NCBI RefSeq assembly: GCF_002075795.1
Contig: NZ_CP020472.1
Span: 1,223,001-1,287,000, forward strand
Direction: 5' to 3'
DNA length: 64,000 bases
Source: Shewanella japonica
GTDB lineage: Bacteria > Pseudomonadota > Gammaproteobacteria > Enterobacterales > Shewanellaceae
Shown piece by piece: positions 27,783 through 37,332 of the stretch; position 1 is the first letter of the stretch; the number at the start of each line of letters is the position of its first letter. The notes beneath the pieces are model-generated. The model was given only the letters and a program-made list of their open reading frames with translations, searched no databases and was not told the DNA's origin. The position numbers were made by a program, and so were the translations under genes.

Positions 27783-30227
27783 GTGATATTACCTCATAAA
27801 AACCTAACCTTACTCTCTGCTATTTGTTTGCTATTAACTTTATCCGCTTGTGGTGGGGGAGATGTCGAAAGCAATCCACCTCAACAGCAAGATCCTGGCT
27901 CTGATGTCTACACAGGTCCTGCGCCCGCAACAGAAGACATTCAAAAATATAAAGTGTCGCTGTGGGATAATATTTCAGGGCAAAATCGATGCGGAGCATG
28001 TCATACCGAAGGTAATCAAGCGCCGTATTTCGCTAGTCGAGAAAACGTCAATGACGCGTACGCTGCGACTAACCCATTAGTAGACTTAACAGATCCTGCG
28101 GCATCTCGTTTAGTTGAAAAAGTCGCTGGTGGCCATAATTGCTGGTTAGACAGTGATAGTGCCTGTGGTGAAACCATGACTTCATGGATCAAGCTGTGGG
28201 CTGATGAGCGAGTCAGCAGCGCTAATACCATCGAGCTGACATCACCAGTCATACGAGAACCAGGAGCCAGTAAAAGCTTTCCCGATGATAGCGGCTTATT
28301 TAGTCAGCATGTCTATCCTATCGTAAGCCAGTATTGCAGTGACTGTCATAATGAATCAGCAACGTTTGCCCAGTCGCCATTTTTTGCCAGCAATGACATT
28401 AATCAAGCTTATGAATCAGCCAAAAATGTCATCAATATTGATGAGCCAACCCAATCACGTTTAGTGGTTCGTTTGGGTAGCGAGTTTCATAATTGCTGGA
28501 CTAACTGTCAGGAAAACAGCAATGAAATGCTTGCTGGGATTACTGCAATGAGTGATGCCATTGAAGTCGATGAAATTTCACCAGATATGGTGGTATCAAA
28601 GTCATTACGTTTAACCGACGGTATTACCGCATCCAGTGGTGGCCGTTTTGAAACTGATGTGATTGCGCTTTATCAATTTAAGACGGGTGAAGGTGCCATT
28701 GCTTATGACACATCAGGCATAGCACCAGAAGCCAATTTATCACTAACAGGTGATGTTGAGTGGCTAGGTAGCTGGGGATTATCTTTTACTAATGGCAAAG
28801 CGCAAGCCAGTACCGCTAATAGTAAGAAGCTGCATGACCTTATTACCTCAACGGGTGAGTTTTCTATCGAGGCTTGGGTGACTCCAAACAATGTTACCCA
28901 AGAAGGCCCAGCAAGAATCGTCAGCTATTCTGCAGGTGATGATGCGCGTAACTTCACGTTAGGTCAGACACAATATAACTATGACTTTATGTTGCGCACA
29001 GAAAGCTCAACAGTAAACGGTGAGCCTGCGTTAAGTACGCCTGATGCTGATGAAGTGCTACAAGCAACATTGCAGCATGTGGTACTGACCTACAATGCAA
29101 CTCAAGGGCGACGTATTTATGTTAATGGCAACCTTATTGACGCCGTTGACGAAGATATTGCGCCGCTTGCATCATGGGATGACAGCTTTGCATTAATACT
29201 AGGTCGCGAAGCCTCAAACCAGCATGTATGGCAAGGGGATATTCGTTTATTAGCGATTTATAACCGTGTACTCGAGCAAGAACAAATTAGCCAAAACTAC
29301 GATGTTGGAGTTGGTGAGAAATTTTTCTTACTGTTTTCAGTCAGTCATTTAATTGATTTACCCGAAACCTACGTCATGTTCGAAGTCAGTCAGTTTGATA
29401 ATTATAGCTACTTATTTACTGGCGCATCACTGGTGAATATTAATGGCACGCCTGTGGCGGACAACTTTGATATGCGCGGGATCCGTCTTGGTATTAACGG
29501 CAAAGAAAGCGCTCAGGGCCAGGCATACTCCAATGTTGATTTAACCATAGACAGTGGTCAAGAAATTGCTGAACCAATGCCAATTTCGGCACTCGGCACG
29601 ATTATTGGCCTTGAAAAAGGTGCCAGCCAAGGTGAGTTTTTCTTAACTTTCGAGCAAATAGGTGAGCACGAAAATGTTCGCGTACCGGGTGTTGTCATTA
29701 CACCAGAAGAACTCCCAGCCAGCACAGAAACATCGCATATTGGTCTACGTAATTTTGCCGAAATTAACCATACCATGAGCGAATTAACCGGTGTGGCACA
29801 ACAAAATACAAAAGTCTTTGATACCTATGAGTTAGTGAAGCGGCAACTGCCCAGTGTTGAAAATATTGATACCTTTATTTCAGCGCAGCAAATGGGGGTA
29901 ACGCAACTGGCCATTGCCTATTGTGATGTTGCTATTGACGACAACACGATTCGCACGGCTTGGTTTCCTGATGTCGACTTTAGCCTTGCACCTGCTGACG
30001 CATTAAATGCAGCGCAACGCCCAGCATTGCTTAATCCGCTCATTAATCAATTAATGCCGTTGAGTCTTGCAACCCAGCCAGATGCAACTGCTGTGTATGA
30101 TGAACTGGACTCTTTGGTAAGCCACTTATCAGTTTGTGGTACAAACTGTAATGCAGAACGCACCCAAACGATTGCTAAAGCCTCTTGTGCTGCAGTGCTC
30201 GCTAGTGCTGTTATGTTGATTCAATAG
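27783..30227 (+). CDS. Cytochrome lipoprotein with LamG-like domain
   Basis: 814 residues. The GTG at 27783, preceded by GGGAGA, places a lipobox (TLSAC followed by GGGD) near residue 22; the frame is open 18 bases further upstream inside the previous gene. Two haem motifs, CGACH near residue 70 and CSDCH near 185, each lie in a repeated unit that also contains a PYFASREN or PFFASNDI segment and HNCW. A concanavalin-like LamG domain follows (about 300-500; GEFSIEAWVTPNNVTQEG, RIYVNGNLIDAV, LAIYNRVLEQEQI). It is probably anchored on the cell envelope and may bind polysaccharide. Confidence 0.82.
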   Translation: MILPHKNLTLLSAICLLLTLSACGGGDVESNPPQQQDPGSDVYTGPAPATEDIQKYKVSLWDNISGQNRCGACHTEGNQAPYFASRENVNDAYAATNPLVDLTDPAASRLVEKVAGGHNCWLDSDSACGETMTSWIKLWADERVSSANTIELTSPVIREPGASKSFPDDSGLFSQHVYPIVSQYCSDCHNESATFAQSPFFASNDINQAYESAKNVINIDEPTQSRLVVRLGSEFHNCWTNCQENSNEMLAGITAMSDAIEVDEISPDMVVSKSLRLTDGITASSGGRFETDVIALYQFKTGEGAIAYDTSGIAPEANLSLTGDVEWLGSWGLSFTNGKAQASTANSKKLHDLITSTGEFSIEAWVTPNNVTQEGPARIVSYSAGDDARNFTLGQTQYNYDFMLRTESSTVNGEPALSTPDADEVLQATLQHVVLTYNATQGRRIYVNGNLIDAVDEDIAPLASWDDSFALILGREASNQHVWQGDIRLLAIYNRVLEQEQISQNYDVGVGEKFFLLFSVSHLIDLPETYVMFEVSQFDNYSYLFTGASLVNINGTPVADNFDMRGIRLGINGKESAQGQAYSNVDLTIDSGQEIAEPMPISALGTIIGLEKGASQGEFFLTFEQIGEHENVRVPGVVITPEELPASTETSHIGLRNFAEINHTMSELTGVAQQNTKVFDTYELVKRQLPSVENIDTFISAQQMGVTQLAIAYCDVAIDDNTIRTAWFPDVDFSLAPADALNAAQRPALLNPLINQLMPLSLATQPDATAVYDELDSLVSHLSVCGTNCNAERTQTIAKASCAAVLASAVMLIQ

Positions 30228-30237
30228 GAGAGTAATA

Positions 30238-30336
30238 ATGATAAAACAGCAACTGAATATTACTTCTCATTCAAGATTGAAACTGGTCAATGTGGCAAGT
30301 GTATTAGCCTGTTCAAAAGGATTTCAACATGACTAA
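30238..30336 (+). CDS. Possible 32-residue leader peptide before DUF1501 gene
   Basis: A small frame, MIKQQLNITSHSRLKLVNVA then SVLACSKGFQHD, starts 10 bases after the previous stop with an AGGAG site at good spacing. Its TAA overlaps the ATG of the DUF1501 gene by eight bases (CATGACTAA), a coupling arrangement. It could be a real small protein, a translational coupler, or the remnant of a longer gene. No family recognised. Confidence 0.4.
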   Translation: MIKQQLNITSHSRLKLVNVASVLACSKGFQHD

Positions 30337-31906
30337 ACCAAAGCATCTTCATCCGGACACGCCATTATTGTTTTCTGATCATCGCAAGCCGATGACTCGA
30401 CGTGAGTTTATCTCAACAGGCTTAGCAAAAGGTGGCCAAGCGATAGCAGGCTTATCGTTAATGAGTATGTTTGCTAACCCAAACCAAGCTAATGCAGCAT
30501 TGTCTTCTGACTTAGAAGCACTGCGGGACTCTTGCGGTATTAGTGTTCAAGGCGCAGGCAAAATTCCTTTTATTAGTTTTGACTTGGCTGGCGGCGCAAA
30601 TATCGCAGGTTCAAATGTATTGGTGGGCGGTGCAGGCGGCCAGCAAGATTTCTTATCAACCGCTGGCTATAACAAACTGGGATTACCTGGTGATATGGCG
30701 CCATCAATTGCTAACCCTGATGTTGGCATGTCTGATTTTATCAATACAGACTTAGGCTTAGCATTTCATTCTGATTCTGCTTTTTTACGTGGCATTCTAG
30801 AAAAAGTCTCAGCAGATACGGCATCACGTATAAATGGTGCCGTTATCCCATGTCGCTCTGACAATGACACCGGTAATAACCCGCATAACCCAATGTATGC
30901 CATTGCTGCAGCTGGTGCGAATGGTTCACTGATGCCGTTGGTTGGCTCTCGCAGCACAGATTCTGGTGGCAACTCTATGGCGCCGAATAACTTTATTGAT
31001 TTAAGTATGCGCCCGACTAAGATTGATCGTCCATCAGATGTGACGGGCTTAGTCGATGTGGGGGACTTATTTAGCTTATTGTCGCAGCGCGATGCCGTCA
31101 CTGTGATGGAAAGTATTCAGCGTATCAGTGCTCAGAAAATGGCTTCAGTGAATACTCAAGTCACCCGTGACGATGTGATTAAAGATTTAGTCAATTGTGG
31201 TTATGTAAAAAGTGCGGATTTAGCAGATAGATTTGGCGATCCTTCAACCTTAAACCCGGTACTCGATCCGGATATTGTTGGCCCTGCGGGCATATTCACG
31301 ATTAACGAATTTGATTCTGAATCAGAGTTTCAAAAAACCGCATCGATTATGAAACTAGTCGTAAATGGTTTCTCTGGAGCGGGTACCGTCACCATGGGCG
31401 GCTTTGACTATCACACCGGTGAGCGTGGCACAGGTGAGTTACGAGATTTACGAGCGGGTCGTTGTATGGGGGCATGTTTAGAGTACGCAGCCAGGCGCAA
31501 CCAACCATTAATGATGTATGTGTTCAGTGATGGCTCAGTTGCCAGTAACGGCCGCATTGATGAATCAATGGAAGGGCGAGGTAAAGGTGAATGGACTGGT
31601 GATAACTCATCAACTGGCGCTTCGTTTTTCTTAGTCTATAACCCAACGGGCAAGCCACAATTGATGGGCGCAAATGCCGATCAAATGGCGCAAAACCAAC
31701 AGATTGGTTTTATGCGCTCAGATGCCTCAGTGGATACCGCATCAGCACCATCGGCCAATAACGTTAACTTATTGGTTGATACTGTATTGCTTAACTACAT
31801 GGCACTGCATGGTGAACAAGGACAGTTTAATACAGTAGCCCCAAGACAAGGTTTGGGGAACAGCACAATGCTGGATTCGCTGACAGCGTTTCAACCGATT
31901 GTTTGA
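30329..31906 (+). CDS. DUF1501 family protein with Tat signal
   Basis: 525 residues. The twin-arginine motif TRREFIS is at residues 23-29 followed by a weak hydrophobic stretch, so folded export by Tat is expected. DUF1501 proteins belong to the alkaline phosphatase/sulfatase superfamily and are usually paired with planctomycete-type cytochromes, as here. Conserved parts include PFISFDLAGGANIAGSNV, TVTMGGFDYHTGERGTGEL and MMYVFSDGSVASNGRID. Residues 425-432, DNSSTGAS, resemble an ApbE flavinylation site (see findings). An AAGGA site precedes the ATG; a terminator follows. Confidence 0.85.
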   Translation: MTKPKHLHPDTPLLFSDHRKPMTRREFISTGLAKGGQAIAGLSLMSMFANPNQANAALSSDLEALRDSCGISVQGAGKIPFISFDLAGGANIAGSNVLVGGAGGQQDFLSTAGYNKLGLPGDMAPSIANPDVGMSDFINTDLGLAFHSDSAFLRGILEKVSADTASRINGAVIPCRSDNDTGNNPHNPMYAIAAAGANGSLMPLVGSRSTDSGGNSMAPNNFIDLSMRPTKIDRPSDVTGLVDVGDLFSLLSQRDAVTVMESIQRISAQKMASVNTQVTRDDVIKDLVNCGYVKSADLADRFGDPSTLNPVLDPDIVGPAGIFTINEFDSESEFQKTASIMKLVVNGFSGAGTVTMGGFDYHTGERGTGELRDLRAGRCMGACLEYAARRNQPLMMYVFSDGSVASNGRIDESMEGRGKGEWTGDNSSTGASFFLVYNPTGKPQLMGANADQMAQNQQIGFMRSDASVDTASAPSANNVNLLVDTVLLNYMALHGEQGQFNTVAPRQGLGNSTMLDSLTAFQPIV

Positions 31907-31940
31907 TTGAAATGTAGGTTTATTTTGCTGATCAAATTGA

Positions 31941-31968
31941 AAAGCTTAGAGGTTTTCCTCTGAGCTTT
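31941..31968 (+). terminator. Terminator of the cytochrome/DUF1501 operon
   Basis: A 12-bp stem AAAGCTTAGAGG / CCTCTGAGCTTT (one G-T pair), TTTT loop and a T-run, 35 bases after the DUF1501 stop. Confidence 0.88.
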
Positions 31969-32034
31969 TTTGTTTTGGGGTTTGGTTTTAATCTTATGGC
32001 AAAGCTAAGGTCAAAAACAAAATCAAAAGACAAG

Positions 32035-32150
32035 TCGTGGCGCTTCGCCCACACCAGACTAAAAGGGAGTGAACTGCGACTCCCTCTTAGAACACCCCGC
32101 AGCTCCGGCGATATTTAAAAAGCAAAATTTCCAACGGTGAATCATCCAGC
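32035..32150 (+). repeat. Dispersed intergenic repeat, copy 1
   Basis: Begins with GTGGCGCTTCGCCCACACCA, continues through a hairpin AGGGAGT / ACTCCCT, and ends TTTCCAACGGTGAATCAT. The same start and end motifs occur in copies at 32361-32584 (opposite strand) and 44843-44975. The outer 23-25 bases of copies 1 and 2 are perfect inverted repeats about 500 bases apart. Confidence 0.7.
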
Positions 32151-32360
32151 TTCAAACTTCATTTTATGCCCGCTTCAGCAAGCTACAAAAATCACTAACG
32201 CTTACGATGGGGCGTCCCTTCCCCTCGAAAGCTAGCCAGACATCCATGTCTGGACTCACGCGGTTTTTTACTTACTTTAATTTAATTGCAGTATTCATAG
32301 AAAATCAAAATCAGTTTAAAGCTTTAAATAATGGGTTATGCAACACCAAATGAACTTGCA

Positions 32361-32584
32361 GGCTCAATAATCTCCGTTGGAAGTGTCCGAATGCGTTGAG
32401 CTAATTTGCGTGATGGAGGCAGGACGCCGACATAGCCTCAGTTGAGCCATGGATGGCGAGTCTGAGGCGGTAGTTAATTCGCTCTATAGCATGAGGAGTA
32501 ACACTTCGTCGGAGCGGCAAGGGATATCGAAAAGGGAAATGCTGTTGTTTCCCTTTCGTCTGGTGTGGGCGAAGCGCCACGACG
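32361..32584 (-). repeat. Dispersed intergenic repeat, copy 2 (inverted)
   Basis: On the minus strand it starts with the same GTGGCGCTTCGCCCACACCA block, has a hairpin of AAAGGGAAA / TTTCCCTTT and ends TTCCAACGGAGATTAT. The interior is about 100 bases longer than in the other copies and not alignable by eye. Confidence 0.65.
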
Positions 32585-32790
32585 TTGATCTTAATCCAAA
32601 CGATGTCTGGAAATAAAGCAATCAAATAGCGCGTCATCGGAATCGAATGATTCCAATTATAGATGCTCGTTTATCCAACTCAATTCTGATAGAGTTCATA
32701 TTAATCAATAGCTTTGCATTAGTCAGGCTTAAATATTTGGTTTATTGAAGGTGCACGAGCACTATAAAATTTAGTAATACAAGGATGTGT

Positions 32791-33435
32791 ATGAAGTTAA
32801 TCGACTATTCTCAATATTCAATTGATGAGTTAATAGAGGTAAAAGGTAACATCGACCCTAAAAGTGAAAATTATGAGTCTTTGTTGAAGGAGTTGGCTAA
32901 CAGAAAGGAAGAAGTTACAACTCATCAAGTTAAAGAAAAAGAGAAAGAGCTAAATATAGCTGAAAAAAGAGTGCAAATTATTGGCTACTTTCAAGTGATA
33001 GCAGCAGTTGCAATTACTGCAATCTATTTTTTGTCAGTATTTGATGGAACAGCTTCCCTGTTAAGCACTCTGGTTACGTTAGTTTTAGTTGCGCTAAATA
33101 TTGTGGCGGGTATAACGGCAATCAAAGAAAAGTATAAGTACTATTGGCTTTCCATTTTCAATCAAGCTCTACAAATTCCTAATATTGCTATTGGAACCAT
33201 TTCTGCTAAATACTCAGGTATTGGTGGAGCATATGTTTCAATCAATTTAGCACCTCAAATTTCCCTTGGTGTTGATGCATCATTGAGTCCAGGCTTTGCT
33301 CTTTATCAATATACAGCCCCTATGCAATCACAATTTATCGCTATAGATATTCTGGCAATTATCTTTCTTGGTGCATTGATAACCGTTAGCGAAGTCAAAG
33401 GTACTACTGACACTAATGAGCCTCCAACTGAATAA
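32791..33435 (+). CDS. Orphan membrane protein with N-terminal coiled coil
   Basis: 214 residues. AAGG six bases before the ATG at 32791 supports this start over 32785. An N-terminal charged helix (LLKELANRKEEVTTHQVKEK, likely coiled coil) leads into three or four membrane helices (IIGYFQVIAAVAITAIYFLS, LLSTLVTLVLVALNIVAGI, FIAIDILAIIFLGALITV). I do not recognise the family. AT-rich composition and a flanking repeat-rich region suggest recent acquisition. Confidence 0.72.
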   Translation: MKLIDYSQYSIDELIEVKGNIDPKSENYESLLKELANRKEEVTTHQVKEKEKELNIAEKRVQIIGYFQVIAAVAITAIYFLSVFDGTASLLSTLVTLVLVALNIVAGITAIKEKYKYYWLSIFNQALQIPNIAIGTISAKYSGIGGAYVSINLAPQISLGVDASLSPGFALYQYTAPMQSQFIAIDILAIIFLGALITVSEVKGTTDTNEPPTE

Positions 33436-33451
33436 TAGTTGAGCTTGATTT

Positions 33452-33475
33452 ATTTGGCTGCGGGAGCAGCCAAAT
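33452..33475 (+). terminator. Hairpin after orphan membrane gene
   Basis: A 10-bp perfect stem ATTTGGCTGC / GCAGCCAAAT with a GGGA loop, 16 bases after the stop. It lacks an immediate T-run, so termination is only probable. Confidence 0.5.
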
Positions 33476-33580
33476 CCAAATCAATTAATAATTGCTTTTA
33501 TTTGCGTCATAAATACATCTTTCAAATTTTACAAATGTGTGGGAGACACAGTCCAAACTGCTCCCAACTTACCCTTTAAT

Positions 33581-34579
33581 CTAATTCTCCTGTAACCCTC
33601 TTGATACATGTAAGGTCTGCTGATTATCAATAATAATCGCTTCGTATTCTGGCAGCTTGTTAATCAGCGCCATGCCTTCTTGTAAGCCTTTAACAAACAC
33701 TGCGGTAGATAGGGCATCTACATAAGTTGAGTTTTTGCCAATGATAGATACGCTAACCACTTTTCTGGCTGAATCACCTGTTTTGGGGTTAATGATGTGA
33801 TGGTAACGTACGCCATCTTCAATAAAGTAACGCTCATAATCCCCTGATGTTGAGATTGATTCATCACTCAAAGGTAATTGCACTGCTGTTTTTTCAGCAG
33901 CGCGAGGATGTTTTATGCCAACAAACCAAGGGCGGCCGCGTCTGTCACCTAACAAACCTGTGTCACCACCTGCGCTAACGAGTCCATGTTTTATACCTGC
34001 TGCTTTAAGTATGGCTAGGCACTGCTTTACTGCATGGCCTTTGGCAATGCCACCTAAATCAATACGTACATCTTGATTTTTAAACCGCACACTCGATTGT
34101 TGCTTATCTAACATGACTGCTCGGTAATCAATGGCATCAAGCGCTTGGTTGATGTCGGACTTAGCTGGTTTTTGACCTTGACGATAATCATATTGGTAAC
34201 CGATAGAAGCGTAGGTGATATCAAATGTACCTTGGGTTAACTCGGCGATTTGGCGTGAATCAAGCAGTAAATTAAACAGTTCTTGGTTTACCTTAACTGG
34301 GGCTATTCCAGCTTGTTGATTAATATGACTCAGTTGACTATTTGGCTTGTAAGGACTCATTAACCTGTCGATGCGGTGCATCTCTTGTTCGACCTTTTCA
34401 ATAAGCTGGGCTGGCGAGTCTGAGATGCTCGAGTGTTCATTTTGTTCAAGCCAAAACTCGACATGCGCTTGAGTTCCCATGACTTGAAAACTTTTTTGAT
34501 GCCATTGCGCAGTTGCATGGCCTGATAAGCTGGCTGCAAAAAAACAAAGAACAAGAATGAGATAGTTAGGTTTAAACAT
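33581..34579 (-). CDS. apbE: FAD:protein FMN transferase (ApbE family)
   Basis: 332 residues with a signal peptide (LILVLCFFAASLSGHATA). ApbE attaches FMN covalently to Ser/Thr of exported flavoproteins in the periplasm. Conserved parts are QVMGTQAHVEFW near the N-terminus, RIDLGGIAKGHAVKQ, GLVSAGGDTGLLG and ESISTSGDYERYF. The usual clients NqrC and RnfG are not in this window. It has no operon partner, but DUF3570/DUF4266 and DUF1501 genes lie within 15 kb. No clear ribosome site at the chosen ATG. Confidence 0.9.
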   Translation of the reverse strand: MFKPNYLILVLCFFAASLSGHATAQWHQKSFQVMGTQAHVEFWLEQNEHSSISDSPAQLIEKVEQEMHRIDRLMSPYKPNSQLSHINQQAGIAPVKVNQELFNLLLDSRQIAELTQGTFDITYASIGYQYDYRQGQKPAKSDINQALDAIDYRAVMLDKQQSSVRFKNQDVRIDLGGIAKGHAVKQCLAILKAAGIKHGLVSAGGDTGLLGDRRGRPWFVGIKHPRAAEKTAVQLPLSDESISTSGDYERYFIEDGVRYHHIINPKTGDSARKVVSVSIIGKNSTYVDALSTAVFVKGLQEGMALINKLPEYEAIIIDNQQTLHVSRGLQEN

Positions 34580-34697
34580 GACGTGCAGCTCATTTATTTT
34601 TATTAGTCACTGTGAGTGCAAGTAGGTTACTGAGTTATACAAGATTTGGCTAGCTGAGATGAAAAATGGTGCAGCAGCAAAGTGTAAAGCAATAAAA

Positions 34698-34721
34698 AAA
34701 CGCACTCAATTGAGTGCGTTT
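34698..34721 (-). terminator. Terminator of prs
   Basis: A 24-base perfect palindrome (AAACGCACTCAA / TTGAGTGCGTTT) just beyond the prs stop. On the minus strand it is followed by seven T's, the form of a strong intrinsic terminator. Confidence 0.85.
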
Positions 34722-34757
34722 AATCTATTCTGTTTCGCTATGTAGCATGTCAGAATA

Positions 34758-35705
34758 TTAGTGGCGGAACATCGCAGAGATAGACTCTTCGTTGCTAACA
34801 CGGCGAATTGCTTCAGCCAGTACCGCTGACATAGTCAGTTGGGTGACTTTTTCCACTTTTAACATTTCTGGGCTTAATGGCACAGTATCAGTCACAATCA
34901 CTTCATCGATAACTGAGTTAGCAATGTTGCTTGCTGCGTTACCTGAAAATACTGGGTGAGTTGCGTAAGCAAATACACGGTTTGCGCCATGTTCTTTTAA
35001 TGCTTCAGCAGCTTTACATAAAGTACCGCCAGTATCGATCATGTCATCAACGATGATACAGTCACGGCCTTGTACGTCACCAATGATGTGCATGACTTGT
35101 GCAACGTTCGCTTGTGGGCGACGCTTATCAATAATGGCTAAGTCAGAGTCATCAAGCAGTTTAGCAACTGCACGAGCACGAACAACACCACCAATGTCAG
35201 GTGAAACCACTACAGGGTTATCAAGTTCTTTACCTAACATATCTTCTAGTAACACAGGGCTACCAAATACGTTATCAACAGGCACATCAAAGAAACCTTG
35301 AATTTGCTCTGCGTGTAAATCACAAGTTAATACGCGGTCAACACCAACACTTGATAAGAAGTCAGCAACAACTTTCGCGGTAATTGGTACACGTGCGCTA
35401 CGTACGCGACGATCTTGGCGAGCATAACCAAAGTATGGAATAACGGCAGTAATACGACCTGCAGATGCGCGACGTAGTGCGTCAACCATAACGATAAGTT
35501 CCATTAGGTTGTCGTTAGTCGGTGCACAAGTAGACTGAATGATAAATACATCAGCACCACGTACGTTTTCATTGATTTGAACACTGATTTCACCGTCGCT
35601 GAAACGGCCTACTACTGCATCGCCAAGTTTGCAAAATAAACGGTCGGCTATTTTTTTGGCTAGTTTAGGGGTAGCGTTACCAGCAAAGAGCTTGATATCG
35701 GGCAC
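34758..35705 (-). CDS. prs: Ribose-phosphate pyrophosphokinase
   Basis: 315 residues, exactly the E. coli length. It makes PRPP from ribose-5-phosphate and ATP. The PRPP-binding motif is [19 protein letters not shown]; the flexible loop [11 protein letters not shown] and the N-terminal [18 protein letters not shown] are present. Follows lolB-ispE on the same strand, the standard gammaproteobacterial order. Confidence 0.98.
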   Translation of the reverse strand: MPDIKLFAGNATPKLAKKIADRLFCKLGDAVVGRFSDGEISVQINENVRGADVFIIQSTCAPTNDNLMELIVMVDALRRASAGRITAVIPYFGYARQDRRVRSARVPITAKVVADFLSSVGVDRVLTCDLHAEQIQGFFDVPVDNVFGSPVLLEDMLGKELDNPVVVSPDIGGVVRARAVAKLLDDSDLAIIDKRRPQANVAQVMHIIGDVQGRDCIIVDDMIDTGGTLCKAAEALKEHGANRVFAYATHPVFSGNAASNIANSVIDEVIVTDTVPLSPEMLKVEKVTQLTMSAVLAEAIRRVSNEESISAMFRH

Positions 35706-35810
35706 TTTATGAACCTCAGGTGTTGGCTTTAATGTTAGTGGCTAAAGATGAACTAAATCGACCGAAATCGTCGGTTAAGTTTAGTCAATATCATCTTTAG
35801 AAGATAAATT

Positions 35811-36680
35811 TTAGCTTTGGCTTAAACGGGTCACTAAAGGTGATTGATTTAAGCCTTTTGCAACAAAACCTTGCATAGAATCAGGCAGTTGTGCCAATGC
35901 ATCTAGTGCTGTTTGTTGCTGTTTGAACTCTCCGAAGACGCATGCGCCAGTTCCGGTCATTCTTGACGGCGCATATTCTACCAGCCAGCTTAATGCATTG
36001 GCAACTTGAGGGTGCTTTTCTGCGACCAACTTCTGACAATCATTTGTCCAACTTTTCTGCATTAAAGTAGTTAGCTCTAATTTAGGGGTGTTACGTGGTA
36101 AGTGCGGATTTTGAAAGATAGCTTGCGTCGATACATGTACATCAGGGACGATAACTAAATAATAGTATTCAGTGGGTTCAACTGGTAATAGTTGCTCGCC
36201 AACACCTTCTGCGAAAGCTGAAAAACCATTAATAAAAACAGGGACATCCGCTCCAAGTTTTAAACCGATTTCAGCTAGCTTTTCCAGTGGTAAATCGAGT
36301 TTCCAGAGCTTGTTTAACGCGATTAACGTGGTCGCAGCATCAGAAGAGCCGCCGCCTAAACCGCCTCCCATTGGTAAGTTTTTCTGCAACCAAATTTCAG
36401 CGCCGCCATCATAATTGGCATATTCTTGTAATGATTTTGCGGCCTTTAGAATTAAGTTATCTTTTTCAGCGACAACTTTTGATAATTCAGAGTGTATCTT
36501 GATGCTGCTATTTTCTGTTGGTAAAAAGTCCAGATAGTCACAGCGATCGATAAATTGAAATAAAGTTTGGAGTTCGTGATATCCATCGGCACGTTGCCCG
36601 GTGATATGCAAAAATAAATTCAGTTTTGCCGGAGCTGGCCAATGGGTGGAGATGGCTGAGTTTTGGCTATTGGTTGTCAT
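35811..36680 (-). CDS. ispE: 4-(cytidine 5'-diphospho)-2-C-methyl-D-erythritol kinase
   Basis: 289 residues from the ATG at 36680 ([10 protein letters not shown]); the frame is open to 36773, but that overlaps lolB and lacks family similarity. IspE phosphorylates CDP-ME in the MEP isoprenoid pathway. GHMP-kinase motifs are visible: [22 protein letters not shown] at the N-terminus, given here as [10 protein letters not shown], and the ATP-binding [21 protein letters not shown] site about ten bases upstream. Confidence 0.96.
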   Translation of the reverse strand: MTTNSQNSAISTHWPAPAKLNLFLHITGQRADGYHELQTLFQFIDRCDYLDFLPTENSSIKIHSELSKVVAEKDNLILKAAKSLQEYANYDGGAEIWLQKNLPMGGGLGGGSSDAATTLIALNKLWKLDLPLEKLAEIGLKLGADVPVFINGFSAFAEGVGEQLLPVEPTEYYYLVIVPDVHVSTQAIFQNPHLPRNTPKLELTTLMQKSWTNDCQKLVAEKHPQVANALSWLVEYAPSRMTGTGACVFGEFKQQQTALDALAQLPDSMQGFVAKGLNQSPLVTRLSQS

Positions 36681-36702
36681 AAAGCGCTTCTTTATTATTC
36701 TG

Positions 36703-37332
36703 TTATAAAGGGATATCAATAGGCGCAAGCGCTTGCCATTGATTAATTTGAATCTTAATACGTACATCTGCACGAGTTATTTGCAACAACTTTGGTACCA
36801 TTGCACCGCTTTGTTGTTGGTAGCTTATATATTCTACTTGCCAACTTTCACCCAGCTCTGGACTGGTAAAAGCGCTAATACTACCGTCATCATTATAACT
36901 GTCGACGATGTCATCGTTTGTGACTTGACCTGTTATCCAAAGCGGCAGTTTATTCAATGGAATTTGCATACCACTGACTTGGCCAATTAGGCGCTGTGGA
37001 TCTGTATCTGTATAGGTTTTACCTTGAACAGTAATGGTGGCTAGTCCTTGTTTAGAGGTTAATGACAAGGCAGTCGTGCCAATCATCGTCGTTAAAGACA
37101 GCTCATCGTGCGGTTGAGATAAAAGATTGTCATGAAACCAAAAAAGGTTTGTACTGAATTTATCGGTTGATGAACGAAAGGCCAGTTTACCTTGTATTTC
37201 CCATGCCTTGGCTTCATTGGCTTGGGTAACATCAATATTTGACAGCGTATGAGGCGGCTTTACCGAACAGGCACTGAGGAATAAACAGCACAGTAATAGT
37301 ATGCGATGGGGAGTAAATGTTAAATATTGCAA
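36703..37332 (-). CDS. lolB: Outer-membrane lipoprotein receptor LolB
   Basis: 209 residues. Lipobox LFLSAC at about residue 22. LolB takes lipoproteins from LolA and inserts them into the outer membrane. The [17 protein letters not shown] region and LPLWITGQV are characteristic. Gene order lolB-ispE-prs divergent from hemA confirms the call, and the many lipoproteins in this window depend on this pathway. Confidence 0.94.
   Translation of the reverse strand: MQYLTFTPHRILLLCCLFLSACSVKPPHTLSNIDVTQANEAKAWEIQGKLAFRSSTDKFSTNLFWFHDNLLSQPHDELSLTTMIGTTALSLTSKQGLATITVQGKTYTDTDPQRLIGQVSGMQIPLNKLPLWITGQVTNDDIVDSYNDDGSISAFTSPELGESWQVEYISYQQQSGAMVPKLLQITRADVRIKIQINQWQALAPIDIPL

Larger units (their letters stand above)
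31969..32790. other. 820-base non-coding region with dispersed repeats
   Basis: No credible gene. It holds two inverted copies of a dispersed repeat (32035-32150 and 32361-32584) and a near-palindrome at 32236-32253 (CCAGACAT / ATGTCTGG). A 78-codon frame on the minus strand at 32401-32637 lies inside the second repeat copy and is not considered a gene. Confidence 0.6.

Noticed and set aside
32401..32637. Minus-strand 78-codon frame
   Set aside because: It lies inside a dispersed repeat copy and its sequence is explained by that repeat.
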